64,000 bases of DNA from Fusibacter bizertensis. GTDB lineage: Bacteria > Bacillota > Clostridia > Peptostreptococcales > Acidaminobacteraceae. The notes beneath the pieces are model-generated. The model worked only from the letters and a program-made list of their open reading frames with translations. It did no database searches and was not told where the DNA came from. Positions 36,345 through 46,040 of the stretch are shown piece after piece. The translations under genes and the position numbers were made by a program. The stretch is from the NCBI RefSeq assembly GCF_029914245.1, contig NZ_JARYZI010000005.1:207063-271062 (forward strand), read 5' to 3'. Numbering within the stretch: position 1 is the stretch's first letter; every line of letters starts with the position of its first letter.

Positions 36345-37859
36345 ATGGATCATTTATTTGCTGCAATTGATCTTGGATCAAATGCAATAAAATTAAAAAT
36401 TGTACAAGTTGAAAACGGTATCATGAAGCCCCTTGAAGATGTATCTGTTCAAATTCCACTTGGAGACGAGGTTTTTCTATCCAATACGATTCAACTTGAG
36501 ACAGTAAAAGAAGCTGTAGAAACACTTAATTATTTCAAGCAAACGATGGCCTCTTATGGTGTAACCAATTATAAAGCGGTTGCAACAAGTGCACTTAGAG
36601 AAGCAGAGAATTCAAAGAACATCGTAGAAATCATTCGTATGAGAACTGGACTCGAAGTAGAAGTAGTTGAAGATACCATAGAAAAGTTTTTAACTTATAA
36701 ATCTATTCGAGATAAAATACATGACTATAGAAGCATTAGAAAAGGGTCTTTACTAGTAGAGGTCAATTCAGGTAGTTGTGATATAAGTATCTATACACAA
36801 AACAAACTCATGAAAAATGATGAGATTAAATTAGGGATTAAAAGTTTAAAATATATGCTAATAGAACTTGAGAAGCGTACTGTTCATTACCCTTATATTT
36901 TAAAAGAGCTTATCGAAACTAGAACATCCCATATTTGGCCAAATATCGAAGCTAAAAAACTCACACATTTCTTAGCGGTTGGTGGCGAAGCCAAACAGAT
37001 GAACGAGCTTCTTTTTAACGATGTTGAAGAAGTTCCTATGTCACTTTTTAAAAGCTATAGTGCAAAAGCAATGGCAAATGATTACGAATTACGCCACAAA
37101 GTAGAAAGCAAAAGAATCAATTGGTATGAGTTTTTAGCTACAATCATCCTTTACGATGTATTTACAGAACTTGTAGATGCACAGTTTATTACGGTTCCAA
37201 ATATATCGCTAAGAGATGGTATACTGGCAGAACTTGTTGAAAAAGAATTTTCTTTGACAAGGTATAAGCATTTTAATAACGATGTCTTTACTCTTGCATA
37301 TGAAATTAGCAAACGATATAAGAGTAGTGAATCACATGTCAAACATATGGAACATACTGCACTTATATTATTTAAGGCACTTAGAATAAATTTTCAATTT
37401 CATGATAGAGATGAAACCTTACTTAGACTTGCAGCAATTCTCCATGAAATCGGAAAATTCACAAGGATGCGTGATTATCTGATCACGACTTATGAAAAAA
37501 TCAGCAATCTCGATATACTTGGCATTAAACATGATGAATCTCTGATTATCGCTCATATGTGTCGACTGATATCAAGTTCAGAACATAAAATGTATGACAA
37601 CATGATCAGTGGAGTGCAACCTGAAGATCAGATCAGAATCTTTAAGCTAGCATCAATATTATCAATTGCCGATGCCTTGGATAAAGGAAAGAAACAAAGG
37701 ATCACAGTTGTAGATACTGAGATTACAGAAAATAATTTCTATATAAAAATTAAGAGAGACTCTGAAACCATTTTAGAAGATTGGAGTTTTGAATTTACAA
37801 TTGATAACTTTGCCAACACTTTTGGCATTATACCAGAATTGAAGGATGTGGATGAATGA
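36345..37859 (+). CDS. divergent Ppx/GppA-like protein with HD-like domain
   Basis: The 504-residue protein has the ASKHA fold of exopolyphosphatase and pppGpp phosphohydrolase (AAIDLGSNAIKLKIVQ at the start, AVATSALREAEN near 79) and a C-terminal HD-type domain (about 305-500). Key sites are altered. The phosphate loop that reads DIGGGSTE in active enzymes is EVNSGSCD (139-146). The HD motif is His-Glu (367-368, ILHEIGKF). The catalytic Glu region is kept as Glu113 but followed by Lys. It may be a regulatory paralogue of the canonical Ppx encoded two genes downstream. Its stop overlaps the ppk start (ATGA). Confidence 0.8.
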   Translation: MDHLFAAIDLGSNAIKLKIVQVENGIMKPLEDVSVQIPLGDEVFLSNTIQLETVKEAVETLNYFKQTMASYGVTNYKAVATSALREAENSKNIVEIIRMRTGLEVEVVEDTIEKFLTYKSIRDKIHDYRSIRKGSLLVEVNSGSCDISIYTQNKLMKNDEIKLGIKSLKYMLIELEKRTVHYPYILKELIETRTSHIWPNIEAKKLTHFLAVGGEAKQMNELLFNDVEEVPMSLFKSYSAKAMANDYELRHKVESKRINWYEFLATIILYDVFTELVDAQFITVPNISLRDGILAELVEKEFSLTRYKHFNNDVFTLAYEISKRYKSSESHVKHMEHTALILFKALRINFQFHDRDETLLRLAAILHEIGKFTRMRDYLITTYEKISNLDILGIKHDESLIIAHMCRLISSSEHKMYDNMISGVQPEDQIRIFKLASILSIADALDKGKKQRITVVDTEITENNFYIKIKRDSETILEDWSFEFTIDNFANTFGIIPELKDVDE

Positions 37860-39913
37860 TACTCAACCGTGAGCTAAGTTGGTTGGAATTTAATAGACGT
37901 GTATTAATGGAGATGGAAGATTTAACAACTCCTATTTTAGAGAGATTACGATTTAGTGCAATATTTGCCTCAAATCTTGATGAGTTTTTTATGGTAAGGG
38001 TAGCAGCCATTAAAAACCAAATTAGTTCTGGCTATGAAGATGTAGATCCAACTGGTTTAACAGCGAGAGAAAAACTTGAACTAATCAACGAAACTGTTTC
38101 TGAACTTGTTGACCTGCAGTATAAGATGACCATGTCTCAACTGGAAACCCTTAGAGAAGATGGTATAAGTTTAATTAGAAGTGCTGAGTTTACGCCAAGT
38201 ATATTAGCACAGTTAGAAAAAAAGTTTAGCTTAGAAATTTTTCCCGTTTTAACACCTATGGCTGTAGATTTTTCCAGAAGATTTCCTTTAATTGCTAATA
38301 AGAGCTTGTATATTGGCGTCAAGCTTTTAATCGGTTTAGAACCAAAACTTGCGATGGTTCAGGTTCCAAGTGTTTTAGAGCGGCTTATCAAAGTAACAGA
38401 TTGTAAATCAAATGTTTGTTATGTGCTTTTAGAAGACGTTATTGAAACCTTTATTGATAAACTTTTCCTTGGACACCAAGTGCTTGCAACCTGTCAATTT
38501 AGAGCAACCAGAAATGGTGATATCAATATCGTTGAAGATGAAGCTGAAGATTTGCTGATGGTTATTGAGGAAGCAGTTAAACTTAGAAAATGGGGTGAAA
38601 CAGTAAGGCTCGAAATTGGACAAGGTGAAGATCCTTGGCTTTTAAAGGTTTTACAAGATTCGTTAATGGTAGAAGCAAAACAAGTTTTCAAAGTAGACGG
38701 CATACTGGATTTAACATTTCTCTTTAAAATTAAAGCGCCTAAGAGTTTATCAAAACTTACAAAAGCACCTTATAAACCTAAACGTTTCCCAATAATTGAT
38801 AAAAAGAATATATTCAAAACCATTCGCGAAGGTGATATTTTTCTACATCATCCTTACGAAACTTTTGACACTGTGGTTGATTTTATTAAACAAGCGAGTA
38901 AAGATCCTCATGTTTTGGCAATCAAACAGACACTTTATAGAGTAAGTGGGGATTCCCAAATTGTAAAAGCCTTAGCAGAGGCTGCAGAGAAGGGAAAACA
39001 AGTTACGGTATTAGTTGAATTACGTGCGCGTTTTGATGAAGAAAACAATATCAATTGGGCTAAAAAATTAGAGCAACGAGGTGTTCATGTAATATACGGT
39101 ATCTATGGTCTAAAAACACACTCTAAAATCACTCTAATTGTCAGACGTGAAAAAAATAAAATTAGGCGTTATCTTCATCTTAGTACAGGTAACTATAATG
39201 ATCAAACAGCAAAGGTTTATACTGATATGGGGCTAATTACATGCAATGAAAGCTTTGGATCTGATGCGTCAATGTTTTTTAATATGGTATCGGGATTTGT
39301 TACATCCGTTAATACTAGTATCATGAGCGTTGCACCTTTTACTTTGAGACAAAAATTCAATGACTTAATTGACCGGGAAATATCACATGCGAAGGCTGGA
39401 CATTCAGCATCTATCATTGCAAAAATGAATTCTCTTGTTGATCTAGAAATAATTGAAAGGCTTTATACAGCATCCAAAGCAGGCGTTAAGATAAATTTAC
39501 TCATTCGTGGTATTTGTACATTAAAACCAGGTATTGAAGGTCAAAGTGAAAATATAACCGTTACAAGTATTGTTGGAGAATTTCTTGAACATAGTCGAAT
39601 TTTTTATTTTGAAAACCACAGAAAATCTGAAATTTATCTTTCTAGCGCTGACTGGATGACTCGAAATCTAAGTAGAAGAGTGGAACTTCTTTTCCCAATA
39701 GAAGATGCCACTATTGCAGAGAGAATTTTATATACACTTAAATTATATTTAGCTGACAATCAAAAATCATGGCAACTTACATCTGACGGAAAATATGATA
39801 AGATTACTAATTCTAAACATCCAATTAAAGCTCAAGACATTCTAAAAACACTTGAATATACCAGTAATAAAGAGTACATTAATCAAATTAAATCTATTAT
39901 AGAAAGTAAGTGA
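37856..39913 (+). CDS. ppk: polyphosphate kinase 1
   Basis: PPK1 polymerises the terminal phosphate of ATP into polyphosphate. The 685-residue protein shows the N domain (NRELSWLEFNRRVL, FSAIFASNLDEFFMVR), the head domain, and the catalytic domains with PYKPKRFP, HPYETFDTVVDFI, LKTHSKITLIVRRE and YLHLSTGNYND, whose His is the expected phosphohistidine. Length is typical (about 690). The ATG overlaps the stop of the upstream Ppx-like gene, and ppx follows after four bases, so the three are translationally linked. Confidence 0.96.
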   Translation: MILNRELSWLEFNRRVLMEMEDLTTPILERLRFSAIFASNLDEFFMVRVAAIKNQISSGYEDVDPTGLTAREKLELINETVSELVDLQYKMTMSQLETLREDGISLIRSAEFTPSILAQLEKKFSLEIFPVLTPMAVDFSRRFPLIANKSLYIGVKLLIGLEPKLAMVQVPSVLERLIKVTDCKSNVCYVLLEDVIETFIDKLFLGHQVLATCQFRATRNGDINIVEDEAEDLLMVIEEAVKLRKWGETVRLEIGQGEDPWLLKVLQDSLMVEAKQVFKVDGILDLTFLFKIKAPKSLSKLTKAPYKPKRFPIIDKKNIFKTIREGDIFLHHPYETFDTVVDFIKQASKDPHVLAIKQTLYRVSGDSQIVKALAEAAEKGKQVTVLVELRARFDEENNINWAKKLEQRGVHVIYGIYGLKTHSKITLIVRREKNKIRRYLHLSTGNYNDQTAKVYTDMGLITCNESFGSDASMFFNMVSGFVTSVNTSIMSVAPFTLRQKFNDLIDREISHAKAGHSASIIAKMNSLVDLEIIERLYTASKAGVKINLLIRGICTLKPGIEGQSENITVTSIVGEFLEHSRIFYFENHRKSEIYLSSADWMTRNLSRRVELLFPIEDATIAERILYTLKLYLADNQKSWQLTSDGKYDKITNSKHPIKAQDILKTLEYTSNKEYINQIKSIIESK

Positions 39914-39917
39914 TTCG

Positions 39918-41429
39918 ATGAAACGCTCAATCGCAATAATTGACTTAGGTTCAAACTCAATTCGAATGAATATCATAGGGATCAACGAACGGGGTGGGTA
40001 TAGTATATTTGATCAAGCAAGTGAAATGGTTAGACTAAGCGAAGGGATGGGTGATTCTTTAATTCTTCAAGATAAACCCATTAAAAGAACCATAGATGCA
40101 CTACTTTACTTTAAAAAACTTATAGAAGTTAATAATACTAAAGAGGTATATGCTCTAGCAACAGCTGCGGTTAGAATGGCAGTTAATCAAGAGGTCTTTC
40201 TAAAGCAAGTAAAGAAAGCTACAGGTTTTGATTTCATCGTACTTAGTGGTAACCAAGAAGCATACTATGATTATCTTGGTGTTGTTAATTCAATGTCACT
40301 AGATGATGCACTTATTCTCGACATTGGCGGTGGGAGTACTGAGCTCATATGGATGAAGAATAGAGTTTTAAAAGAAGCAGTTAGTTTACCCTTTGGATCG
40401 GTCACTTTAACAGAACGATTCAGTATGATAAAACATAAGAAAAAAAGAATAGAGGCAGCACATAAATATATCGATAAATACCTTGATCAGTTGCCCTGGC
40501 TTAAAGAACTAAGGGGCAAACCCGTTATTGGATTAGGAGGGGTCATTAGGACACTAGGTAAAATTGACAGAGATCTAAATGGCTATCCTATAGAAAATAT
40601 GCATAATTATAGAATGCATGAAGATGAAGTTGATTCAATCTGTGAAAAAATCATCTCCACTGATGAAAAAGAGCTCGATAAGATTAGCGGTATCAGTAAA
40701 AAAAGAGCTGATATCATCAAACTTGGAATATTACCATTTAAATGTATATTCGAAAGAATTGATTCTCCCGAAATTCGAATAAGTGGAAACGGATTAAGAG
40801 ATGGCTATTTTTATGAGAAGTATTTTCCATCCATTGGTTATCCCGTTATCGTTGAGGATGTCCTTTTACAGAGCAAACAAAATATGATTAATCGTTTTGA
40901 AATCAATGAAAGACATGCAAAACATGTTCAGTTTATAGTGTTAAAATTATTCAATGCGCTAAGTTCTATTACTAATTATAAAGATACAGATAAAAAAATT
41001 CTAAGTACTGCTGCATTACTTCATGATATTGGTACTCATATAGAATACTATGATCATCATGTTCACGGATTTTATTTAATTCTTAATGGTAGATTAGAAG
41101 GGCTAACCAATCCAGAAAGGATATCTGTTGCTTTTTTAGTAGGTTCTCATCGAGAAGCAGGCATAAAATCACGTATGGTTGATTTTGAAAATATTTTAAG
41201 TAAAGCCGAGTTAAACAGATTAGGTAAACTCGTAGTTTTACTGAATATTGCTGAACAGTTAGATCGTGCAGAAAATTGTGCGGTTAAGGATTTAGAGATT
41301 ATTATTGAAAGCGATCGCGTGCTAATAAAGTTAATCAGTGACGAATCCACTGAACTAGAAAAAGCATCAGCTAAAAGATTTTCTGAACGCTTCGAGAAAC
41401 AATATCAAATTCCACTTTCAATTATCTAG
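39918..41429 (+). CDS. ppx: exopolyphosphatase Ppx/GppA
   Basis: Ppx removes terminal phosphates from polyphosphate, and GppA-type members also convert pppGpp to ppGpp. The 503-residue protein retains the active-site elements: AIIDLGSNSIRMNI (7-20), ATAAVRMAVN, Glu114 in SGNQEAYYDYLGV, DIGGGSTEL (135-143) and FGSVTLTERF. The C-terminal domain has an intact HD (TAALLHDIGTHIEYYDHHVHG, about 370). It has the same domain layout as the Ppx-like gene upstream, so the two probably arose by duplication. No strong ribosome site precedes it, which fits coupling to ppk. Confidence 0.93.
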   Translation: MKRSIAIIDLGSNSIRMNIIGINERGGYSIFDQASEMVRLSEGMGDSLILQDKPIKRTIDALLYFKKLIEVNNTKEVYALATAAVRMAVNQEVFLKQVKKATGFDFIVLSGNQEAYYDYLGVVNSMSLDDALILDIGGGSTELIWMKNRVLKEAVSLPFGSVTLTERFSMIKHKKKRIEAAHKYIDKYLDQLPWLKELRGKPVIGLGGVIRTLGKIDRDLNGYPIENMHNYRMHEDEVDSICEKIISTDEKELDKISGISKKRADIIKLGILPFKCIFERIDSPEIRISGNGLRDGYFYEKYFPSIGYPVIVEDVLLQSKQNMINRFEINERHAKHVQFIVLKLFNALSSITNYKDTDKKILSTAALLHDIGTHIEYYDHHVHGFYLILNGRLEGLTNPERISVAFLVGSHREAGIKSRMVDFENILSKAELNRLGKLVVLLNIAEQLDRAENCAVKDLEIIIESDRVLIKLISDESTELEKASAKRFSERFEKQYQIPLSII

Positions 41430-41466
41430 TCACATGTTTCAATTACTTTACAGATTCAAAAGCCAC

Positions 41467-41495
41467 TTGATTAGGCCTTAACAATTAGATATAAT
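41467..41495 (+). promoter_or_regulatory. promoter of the helD gene
   Basis: -35 TTGATT (41467-41472), 17-bp spacer, -10 TATAAT (41490-41495). The leader of about 70 nt contains a small hairpin GGATAGT/ACTATCC (41522-41550). Confidence 0.75.
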
Positions 41496-41573
41496 AGTAA
41501 AGTTCCGTTTTTTTGGCCTATGGATAGTTTTCATTTCTTGAACACTATCCTTGTTCTTTTTGTGGAGGGATTT

Positions 41574-43865
41574 ATGAAGTTAAAGAAACACCCAGATTAT
41601 GAACATGAATTAAATAGATTAAATGAAACGAAGGAGCATATCGAACATACTATTGCATCAGTTGAAAATTATAGAAAACTTTACAGTGATAACATTAAAG
41701 ATGCGATGAGTAACCTAGATACACAAGAAAGTTCATCAAATTATATTGATGCATTAATTAACACGCAATTTGTTGAAATTGCAGATAAAAATTATGACAA
41801 CTTACTCCGTGCTCGGAAGAAACCATATTTTGCCAGAATTGATTTTAAGCAAAGCGGAAAAGATGAAATTGAGAAATTCTATATAGGAAAAACGTCATTA
41901 TTACGTGATGGAGAGTTTACACCACTTGTTGTAGACTGGCGTGCACCAATATCTACTTTATATTATGAGGGTCGACTTGGTGAAAACCAATATGAGTCAG
42001 AAGGCGATATCTATGAAGGTGAACTTTATCTAAAAAGACAAATTGCGATCGAAGATGGTAAGCTACATGATTTTATAGATGTAGATATTACGACTAATGA
42101 TGCTTTTTTACAAGCGTCATTAGAAGCAAGTGCCGACCAAAGACTTAAAGATATTGCATCTACAATTCAAGCAGAGCAAAATAGAGTTATTCGTGCTAAC
42201 ATGAGGCGTCCACTAATTGTTCAAGGTGCTGCAGGTTCAGGAAAAACCACAATTGCTCTGCACAGAATTGCATATTTTATCTATACTTATGAGAAATCAT
42301 TTAATCCTGAGTCCTTTATGATCATTGCACCCAATAGATTGTTTATCAATTATATCTCTGAGGTCTTACCTGAACTAGGCGTTGAAAAAGTGAAGCAGAC
42401 AACCTATATTGACTTTATGAATGAACTTATTGGAAAGAAGATCCACTTAGTTGATAAAAATGAAAAACTCATCAAATTATTACATGAAAGTCATGACAGT
42501 AATCAATTGTTAATATGGAATACAGCTTTTAAAGGTTCTTTAGATTACATGCGTGGTATAGAAGCTTATTTAACACATATTGAAAAAAAATTTACACCGA
42601 GTGTACATTTTATGTATCAAGGTGAAACGCTTGCAAGTAGAGTGGAAATCAGATCACTCTTTTTACACAGTTACGATTATATGCCTATCATTAAACGTGT
42701 AAATGAGATTAAAAAACTACTTACATTTAGGCTCAAGCAAGTCCATAAGGAAAAGCTAACAAAGACCGAAGAAAAATACAATTTAAAAATTGATCATATA
42801 ATCAGAGTAAAAGAACCTGGTGATGAAAGACGTAATCGCGTCATTTCACTTATGGATGAAAGAGATCATAAGCTCGCTGAGATGAAGCATGAATTTAAGC
42901 ATGCTGTAAAAAATTATATGGCACTGTTTCCCAAAGTAGATTATATGAGTACTTATACAGAATTAATGACTAACACAGAACTTTTTCAAAAATACTTTGG
43001 CTCAAATTTATCTTTAGAACAAATAGATTATCACGTGCAACTTAGCAAAACACTTATCAATAAAGGAAAATTCGAGCTTGAAGACTTATCAGCACTTTTA
43101 TATGTTAAAAACCGTTTACATGGCTTTGAGGACACACTTGAAATTACAACACTAGTAATAGATGAAGCCCAAGATTTTAGTATGTTTCAATTCTTTATTC
43201 TCAAACATGTTTTGAAAACTGTCCGCCTCACATTGCTTGGTGACTTATCTCAAGGCATACACGCTTATAGAGGTACAACAAGTTGGCAAGAGGTTATGGA
43301 TCAAGTTTTTCCAGATGATCAGCCTAGTTACATGACTTTGGTTCAGAGTTATAGAACTACTGTTGAGATCATGGATACTGCTAACAAAATCCTTAGCAAG
43401 TTAAATGATGAAAGTATCGTCTATGCAAAACCCGTTATCAGACATGGAGAAACACCTGAAATTTTAGCTTTCGATGACTATGAACATTTAGTTGGATCAC
43501 TCTACAAAAAAGTGGATTTTCTTCATGGAAAAGGGTACAAGTCAATCGCATTAATTTGTAAAACAAAAGCAGAATGCGTAAAATTAAAACGCGCATTTGA
43601 TCAACAAAAAAAGCACAGTGTTAAAATTTTAGATGAAAAAGAAGAACATTATAGTGCTGGAATCATCTTAGTGCCATCTTATTTTGCGAAAGGACTTGAG
43701 TTTGACGCTGTATTGATACTTTCTATGAGTGAAGGTTATAGTCTTCATCCACTAGAAATCAAGTTACTCTATGTAGCTATGACTAGAGCATTACATCATA
43801 TGGATCTTTTATATGTCAAAGGGACAATGCCCATACTAGAAAATGTAGAACAACTACATCACTGA
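41574..43865 (+). CDS. helD: HelD-type RNA polymerase recycling ATPase (SF1 helicase family)
   Basis: HelD releases stalled or DNA-bound RNA polymerase. The 763-residue protein has an N-terminal coiled coil (about 1-80), which in HelD enters the secondary channel, the conserved block PYFARIDF and LVVDWRAPISTLYYEG (about 84-133), Walker A QGAAGSGKTT (217-226), a long middle insertion, then LVIDEAQDFS (Walker B), LLGDLSQGIHAYRG, VQSYRTTVEI, and LYVAMTRALHHMDLL near the C-terminus. The ATG at 41574 follows GTGGAGGG. Earlier in-frame codons fall in the leader hairpin. Confidence 0.87.
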   Translation: MKLKKHPDYEHELNRLNETKEHIEHTIASVENYRKLYSDNIKDAMSNLDTQESSSNYIDALINTQFVEIADKNYDNLLRARKKPYFARIDFKQSGKDEIEKFYIGKTSLLRDGEFTPLVVDWRAPISTLYYEGRLGENQYESEGDIYEGELYLKRQIAIEDGKLHDFIDVDITTNDAFLQASLEASADQRLKDIASTIQAEQNRVIRANMRRPLIVQGAAGSGKTTIALHRIAYFIYTYEKSFNPESFMIIAPNRLFINYISEVLPELGVEKVKQTTYIDFMNELIGKKIHLVDKNEKLIKLLHESHDSNQLLIWNTAFKGSLDYMRGIEAYLTHIEKKFTPSVHFMYQGETLASRVEIRSLFLHSYDYMPIIKRVNEIKKLLTFRLKQVHKEKLTKTEEKYNLKIDHIIRVKEPGDERRNRVISLMDERDHKLAEMKHEFKHAVKNYMALFPKVDYMSTYTELMTNTELFQKYFGSNLSLEQIDYHVQLSKTLINKGKFELEDLSALLYVKNRLHGFEDTLEITTLVIDEAQDFSMFQFFILKHVLKTVRLTLLGDLSQGIHAYRGTTSWQEVMDQVFPDDQPSYMTLVQSYRTTVEIMDTANKILSKLNDESIVYAKPVIRHGETPEILAFDDYEHLVGSLYKKVDFLHGKGYKSIALICKTKAECVKLKRAFDQQKKHSVKILDEKEEHYSAGIILVPSYFAKGLEFDAVLILSMSEGYSLHPLEIKLLYVAMTRALHHMDLLYVKGTMPILENVEQLHH

Positions 43866-43891
43866 TCTAGTATATATTCAGGAGGCTTATT

Positions 43892-44626
43892 ATGAAAATT
43901 ACAAAGAAACGCGTAGGCTTATTCATCGCACTTATTTTACTTGTTATATTAGCGTATGGTACTTTCTGGTTTTTATCATCATATGGACCAGATGCGGAGG
44001 CAGAACTTAGCCTTAAAGGCAGTTCAAGTGTTGAGGTAATGAATACAAAGGATTATATCTATTTTTCTCCCAAAATTGAAACGTCAAAAGGAATAATTTT
44101 TTACCCTGGCGCAAAAGTGGAGCCAGAAGCATACAGTGTATTAGGATTAACATTAGCTGAAAATGGAATTCCATTTGTAGTGGTAAAAATGCCAATCAAT
44201 TTTGCAATATTTGATATTAAAAAGGCTGAAAAAATCAAAGATGATATTCCATATGATAACACTTGGTATATTGGTGGACACTCTTTAGGCGGCAGTATGG
44301 CAGCAAAATACCTTTATGATCATCCAGAGAGTTTTAGTGGTATCATTTTCTTCGCCTCTTATCCAGCTGGAGCAAGTAATGATTTGTCTAATTTGCCTAT
44401 AAAAGCACTGTCCATCAGAGGCTCTGTAGATGCCCTAGTGACACGAGAAAAAGTAGAGGATAAAGTCCCTTACTTACCAAGTAACACTGAGTATGTGACC
44501 ATTGAAGGTGGTAATCACAGTCAATTTGGTAGCTATGGACATCAAAAAGGCGATAATGAAGCCTTAATTTCAAAAGAAGAGCAAATGAAACAAATTATCG
44601 ATGCAGTAACAAAGTTTATGGAGTAA
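43892..44626 (+). CDS. membrane-anchored alpha/beta hydrolase
   Basis: The 244-residue protein has an N-terminal membrane anchor (about 8-28) and an extracytoplasmic hydrolase fold. The nucleophile elbow is GGHSLGGSMAAKYL (Ser near 132). A likely Asp is in RGSVDALVT and the His is in GGNHSQFGSYG. The short domain IIFYPGAKVEPEAYSVLG matches the Abhydrolase_5 type. The substrate is unknown. It starts 26 bases after helD behind AGGAGG, so it shares that transcript, and is 30 bases before the MerR-methyltransferase gene. Confidence 0.82.
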   Translation: MKITKKRVGLFIALILLVILAYGTFWFLSSYGPDAEAELSLKGSSSVEVMNTKDYIYFSPKIETSKGIIFYPGAKVEPEAYSVLGLTLAENGIPFVVVKMPINFAIFDIKKAEKIKDDIPYDNTWYIGGHSLGGSMAAKYLYDHPESFSGIIFFASYPAGASNDLSNLPIKALSIRGSVDALVTREKVEDKVPYLPSNTEYVTIEGGNHSQFGSYGHQKGDNEALISKEEQMKQIIDAVTKFME

Positions 44627-44656
44627 ACAGAGTAAAATTTAATTTGGGAGAAAATT

Positions 44657-45928
44657 ATGAAAATTGGTCAATTTGCGATTCAAAATGAGACAAGTATTGA
44701 TACAATAAGACATTATATATCCTTAGGGTTAATTATCCCTGAAAAACATAACACACAATTTGACTTTGATGACAAATGTACCATAGATTTTCAAGAAATC
44801 ACCGCTCTCAAAAAAATAGGATTTTCACTTAATGAAATTCAACAGTTGATGTTATATCGAAGGATTGGAAAGTTAACCGGTTATGATAGACGTATCACAT
44901 ATACTTCTTTTTTTGAAAGAAAGAAAACACAAATTGATAACGAAATCATTAAACTAGATACAATGCGTCAAAACTTAGAATCTGCTTTAAATGAAATGAA
45001 TCGCGAAATAGAATTTGATAAATACATTGATTTAGAAACACTTGGCATTCCTTTACAGGCTTTTGAGCTATTATGCTGTCCTCATTGTCATCTTCCTTTG
45101 AATATTTTAGATGGAAAAGTCCAAAATGGTCAATTGATAGATGCGAAATTACAGTGCGATCACCATCATCAAATTCAGATCATAGATGGCATCTTATTTA
45201 TAGAAAACGCCAAAAATATAGGGGAATCTGATTATAAAGGCACCGATCTCAATCTTTATAGTGAAGCCTATATAGACGAATATATTAATACAACGGATAT
45301 AAATTATCTAAAAAAACTTCATGAAGGTCTTCAGTGGTCATCTAGGCATATAGCTTTTGAAGGCCTTACAGATGAGATTGGATTAGAACTCGGAAGTGGA
45401 CATGGTTATTTTATGCGTCATATGATTGAATGTTTCCCATGCACTTTCACTTATATTGCAATTGATCACGATCTTACTAAACTGAGGTGGCTCAAAAAAA
45501 TTATAGAAAGAAGCCATCCAAAATGCACTATACTATTTATATGTGCAGATTTTTTACAAATACCATTAAAACCTAAAAGCATTGATGTACTCTTTGATAT
45601 ATCTGGCTCAAGTAATTATGCATTTGACCACACTGAGTTTTTACTTAAAAAAATTGATGAACTGGTTAAAGATCAGGCACATCTTCATGCGTTTTATATA
45701 TTATTTAAAAATTATGTTACTCATTCAAAAGTACCTCAAACGTTTAGAGATGGTTTTAACATTCACTCAATTCAATCTAATCTAAAAGAATTGAATTATC
45801 ATTGTACTGAGGATTTTGAAACAGAATCAGTTGAAAAAGGTGGACCTTTAGAGAATTATTTTGTCGAGGGAGAACACGTTAGCACTTATTTTTATAGCGG
45901 TATAAAAGCTAAAAAACCATTGGGTTAA
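44657..45928 (+). CDS. MerR regulator fused to zinc-ribbon methyltransferase
   Basis: The 423-residue protein has three parts. The N-terminus (about 1-70, IGQFAIQNETSIDTIRHYI, then GLIIPEK and FSLNEIQQL) is a MerR winged helix, followed by a coiled coil (about 85-120). A Cys/His-rich segment (CPHC at 141-144, CDHHH at 167-171, IIDGILFI) resembles a Trm112/RlmA-like zinc ribbon. The C-terminus (about 235-400) is a SAM methyltransferase with ELGSGHG (244-250) and IDVLFDISG. The substrate is unknown; RNA, as in RlmA, or a small molecule are both possible. TTTGGGAGAAAA precedes the ATG. A terminator overlaps the 3' end. Confidence 0.8.
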   Translation: MKIGQFAIQNETSIDTIRHYISLGLIIPEKHNTQFDFDDKCTIDFQEITALKKIGFSLNEIQQLMLYRRIGKLTGYDRRITYTSFFERKKTQIDNEIIKLDTMRQNLESALNEMNREIEFDKYIDLETLGIPLQAFELLCCPHCHLPLNILDGKVQNGQLIDAKLQCDHHHQIQIIDGILFIENAKNIGESDYKGTDLNLYSEAYIDEYINTTDINYLKKLHEGLQWSSRHIAFEGLTDEIGLELGSGHGYFMRHMIECFPCTFTYIAIDHDLTKLRWLKKIIERSHPKCTILFICADFLQIPLKPKSIDVLFDISGSSNYAFDHTEFLLKKIDELVKDQAHLHAFYILFKNYVTHSKVPQTFRDGFNIHSIQSNLKELNYHCTEDFETESVEKGGPLENYFVEGEHVSTYFYSGIKAKKPLG

Positions 45929-45950
45929 CCCGATGGTTTTTTTGTTTTTT
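45911..45950 (+). terminator. intrinsic terminator overlapping the end of the MerR-methyltransferase gene
   Basis: AAAACCATTGGGTT pairs with AACCCGATGGTTTT, with one mismatch, followed by TTTGTTTTTT. The last codons and stop lie in the stem. Confidence 0.88.
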
Positions 45951-45976
45951 TATAAATACACCTTTTTTTAATAGGA

Positions 45977-46012
45977 TTACACTATTGCTGTTGCCTTAAC
46001 ACGATGGTGTAA
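45977..46012. promoter_or_regulatory. inverted repeat upstream of the MFS gene (possible operator)
   Basis: TTACACTAT (45977-45985) is complementary, with one G-T pair, to ATGGTGTAA (46004-46012). It lies just before the MFS ribosome site, where a promoter or operator would be expected. A MerR-type regulator is encoded next door, but binding is only inferred. Confidence 0.4.
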
Positions 46013-46040
46013 ACTCAAATTAATAGAGGAGGGATTTACC

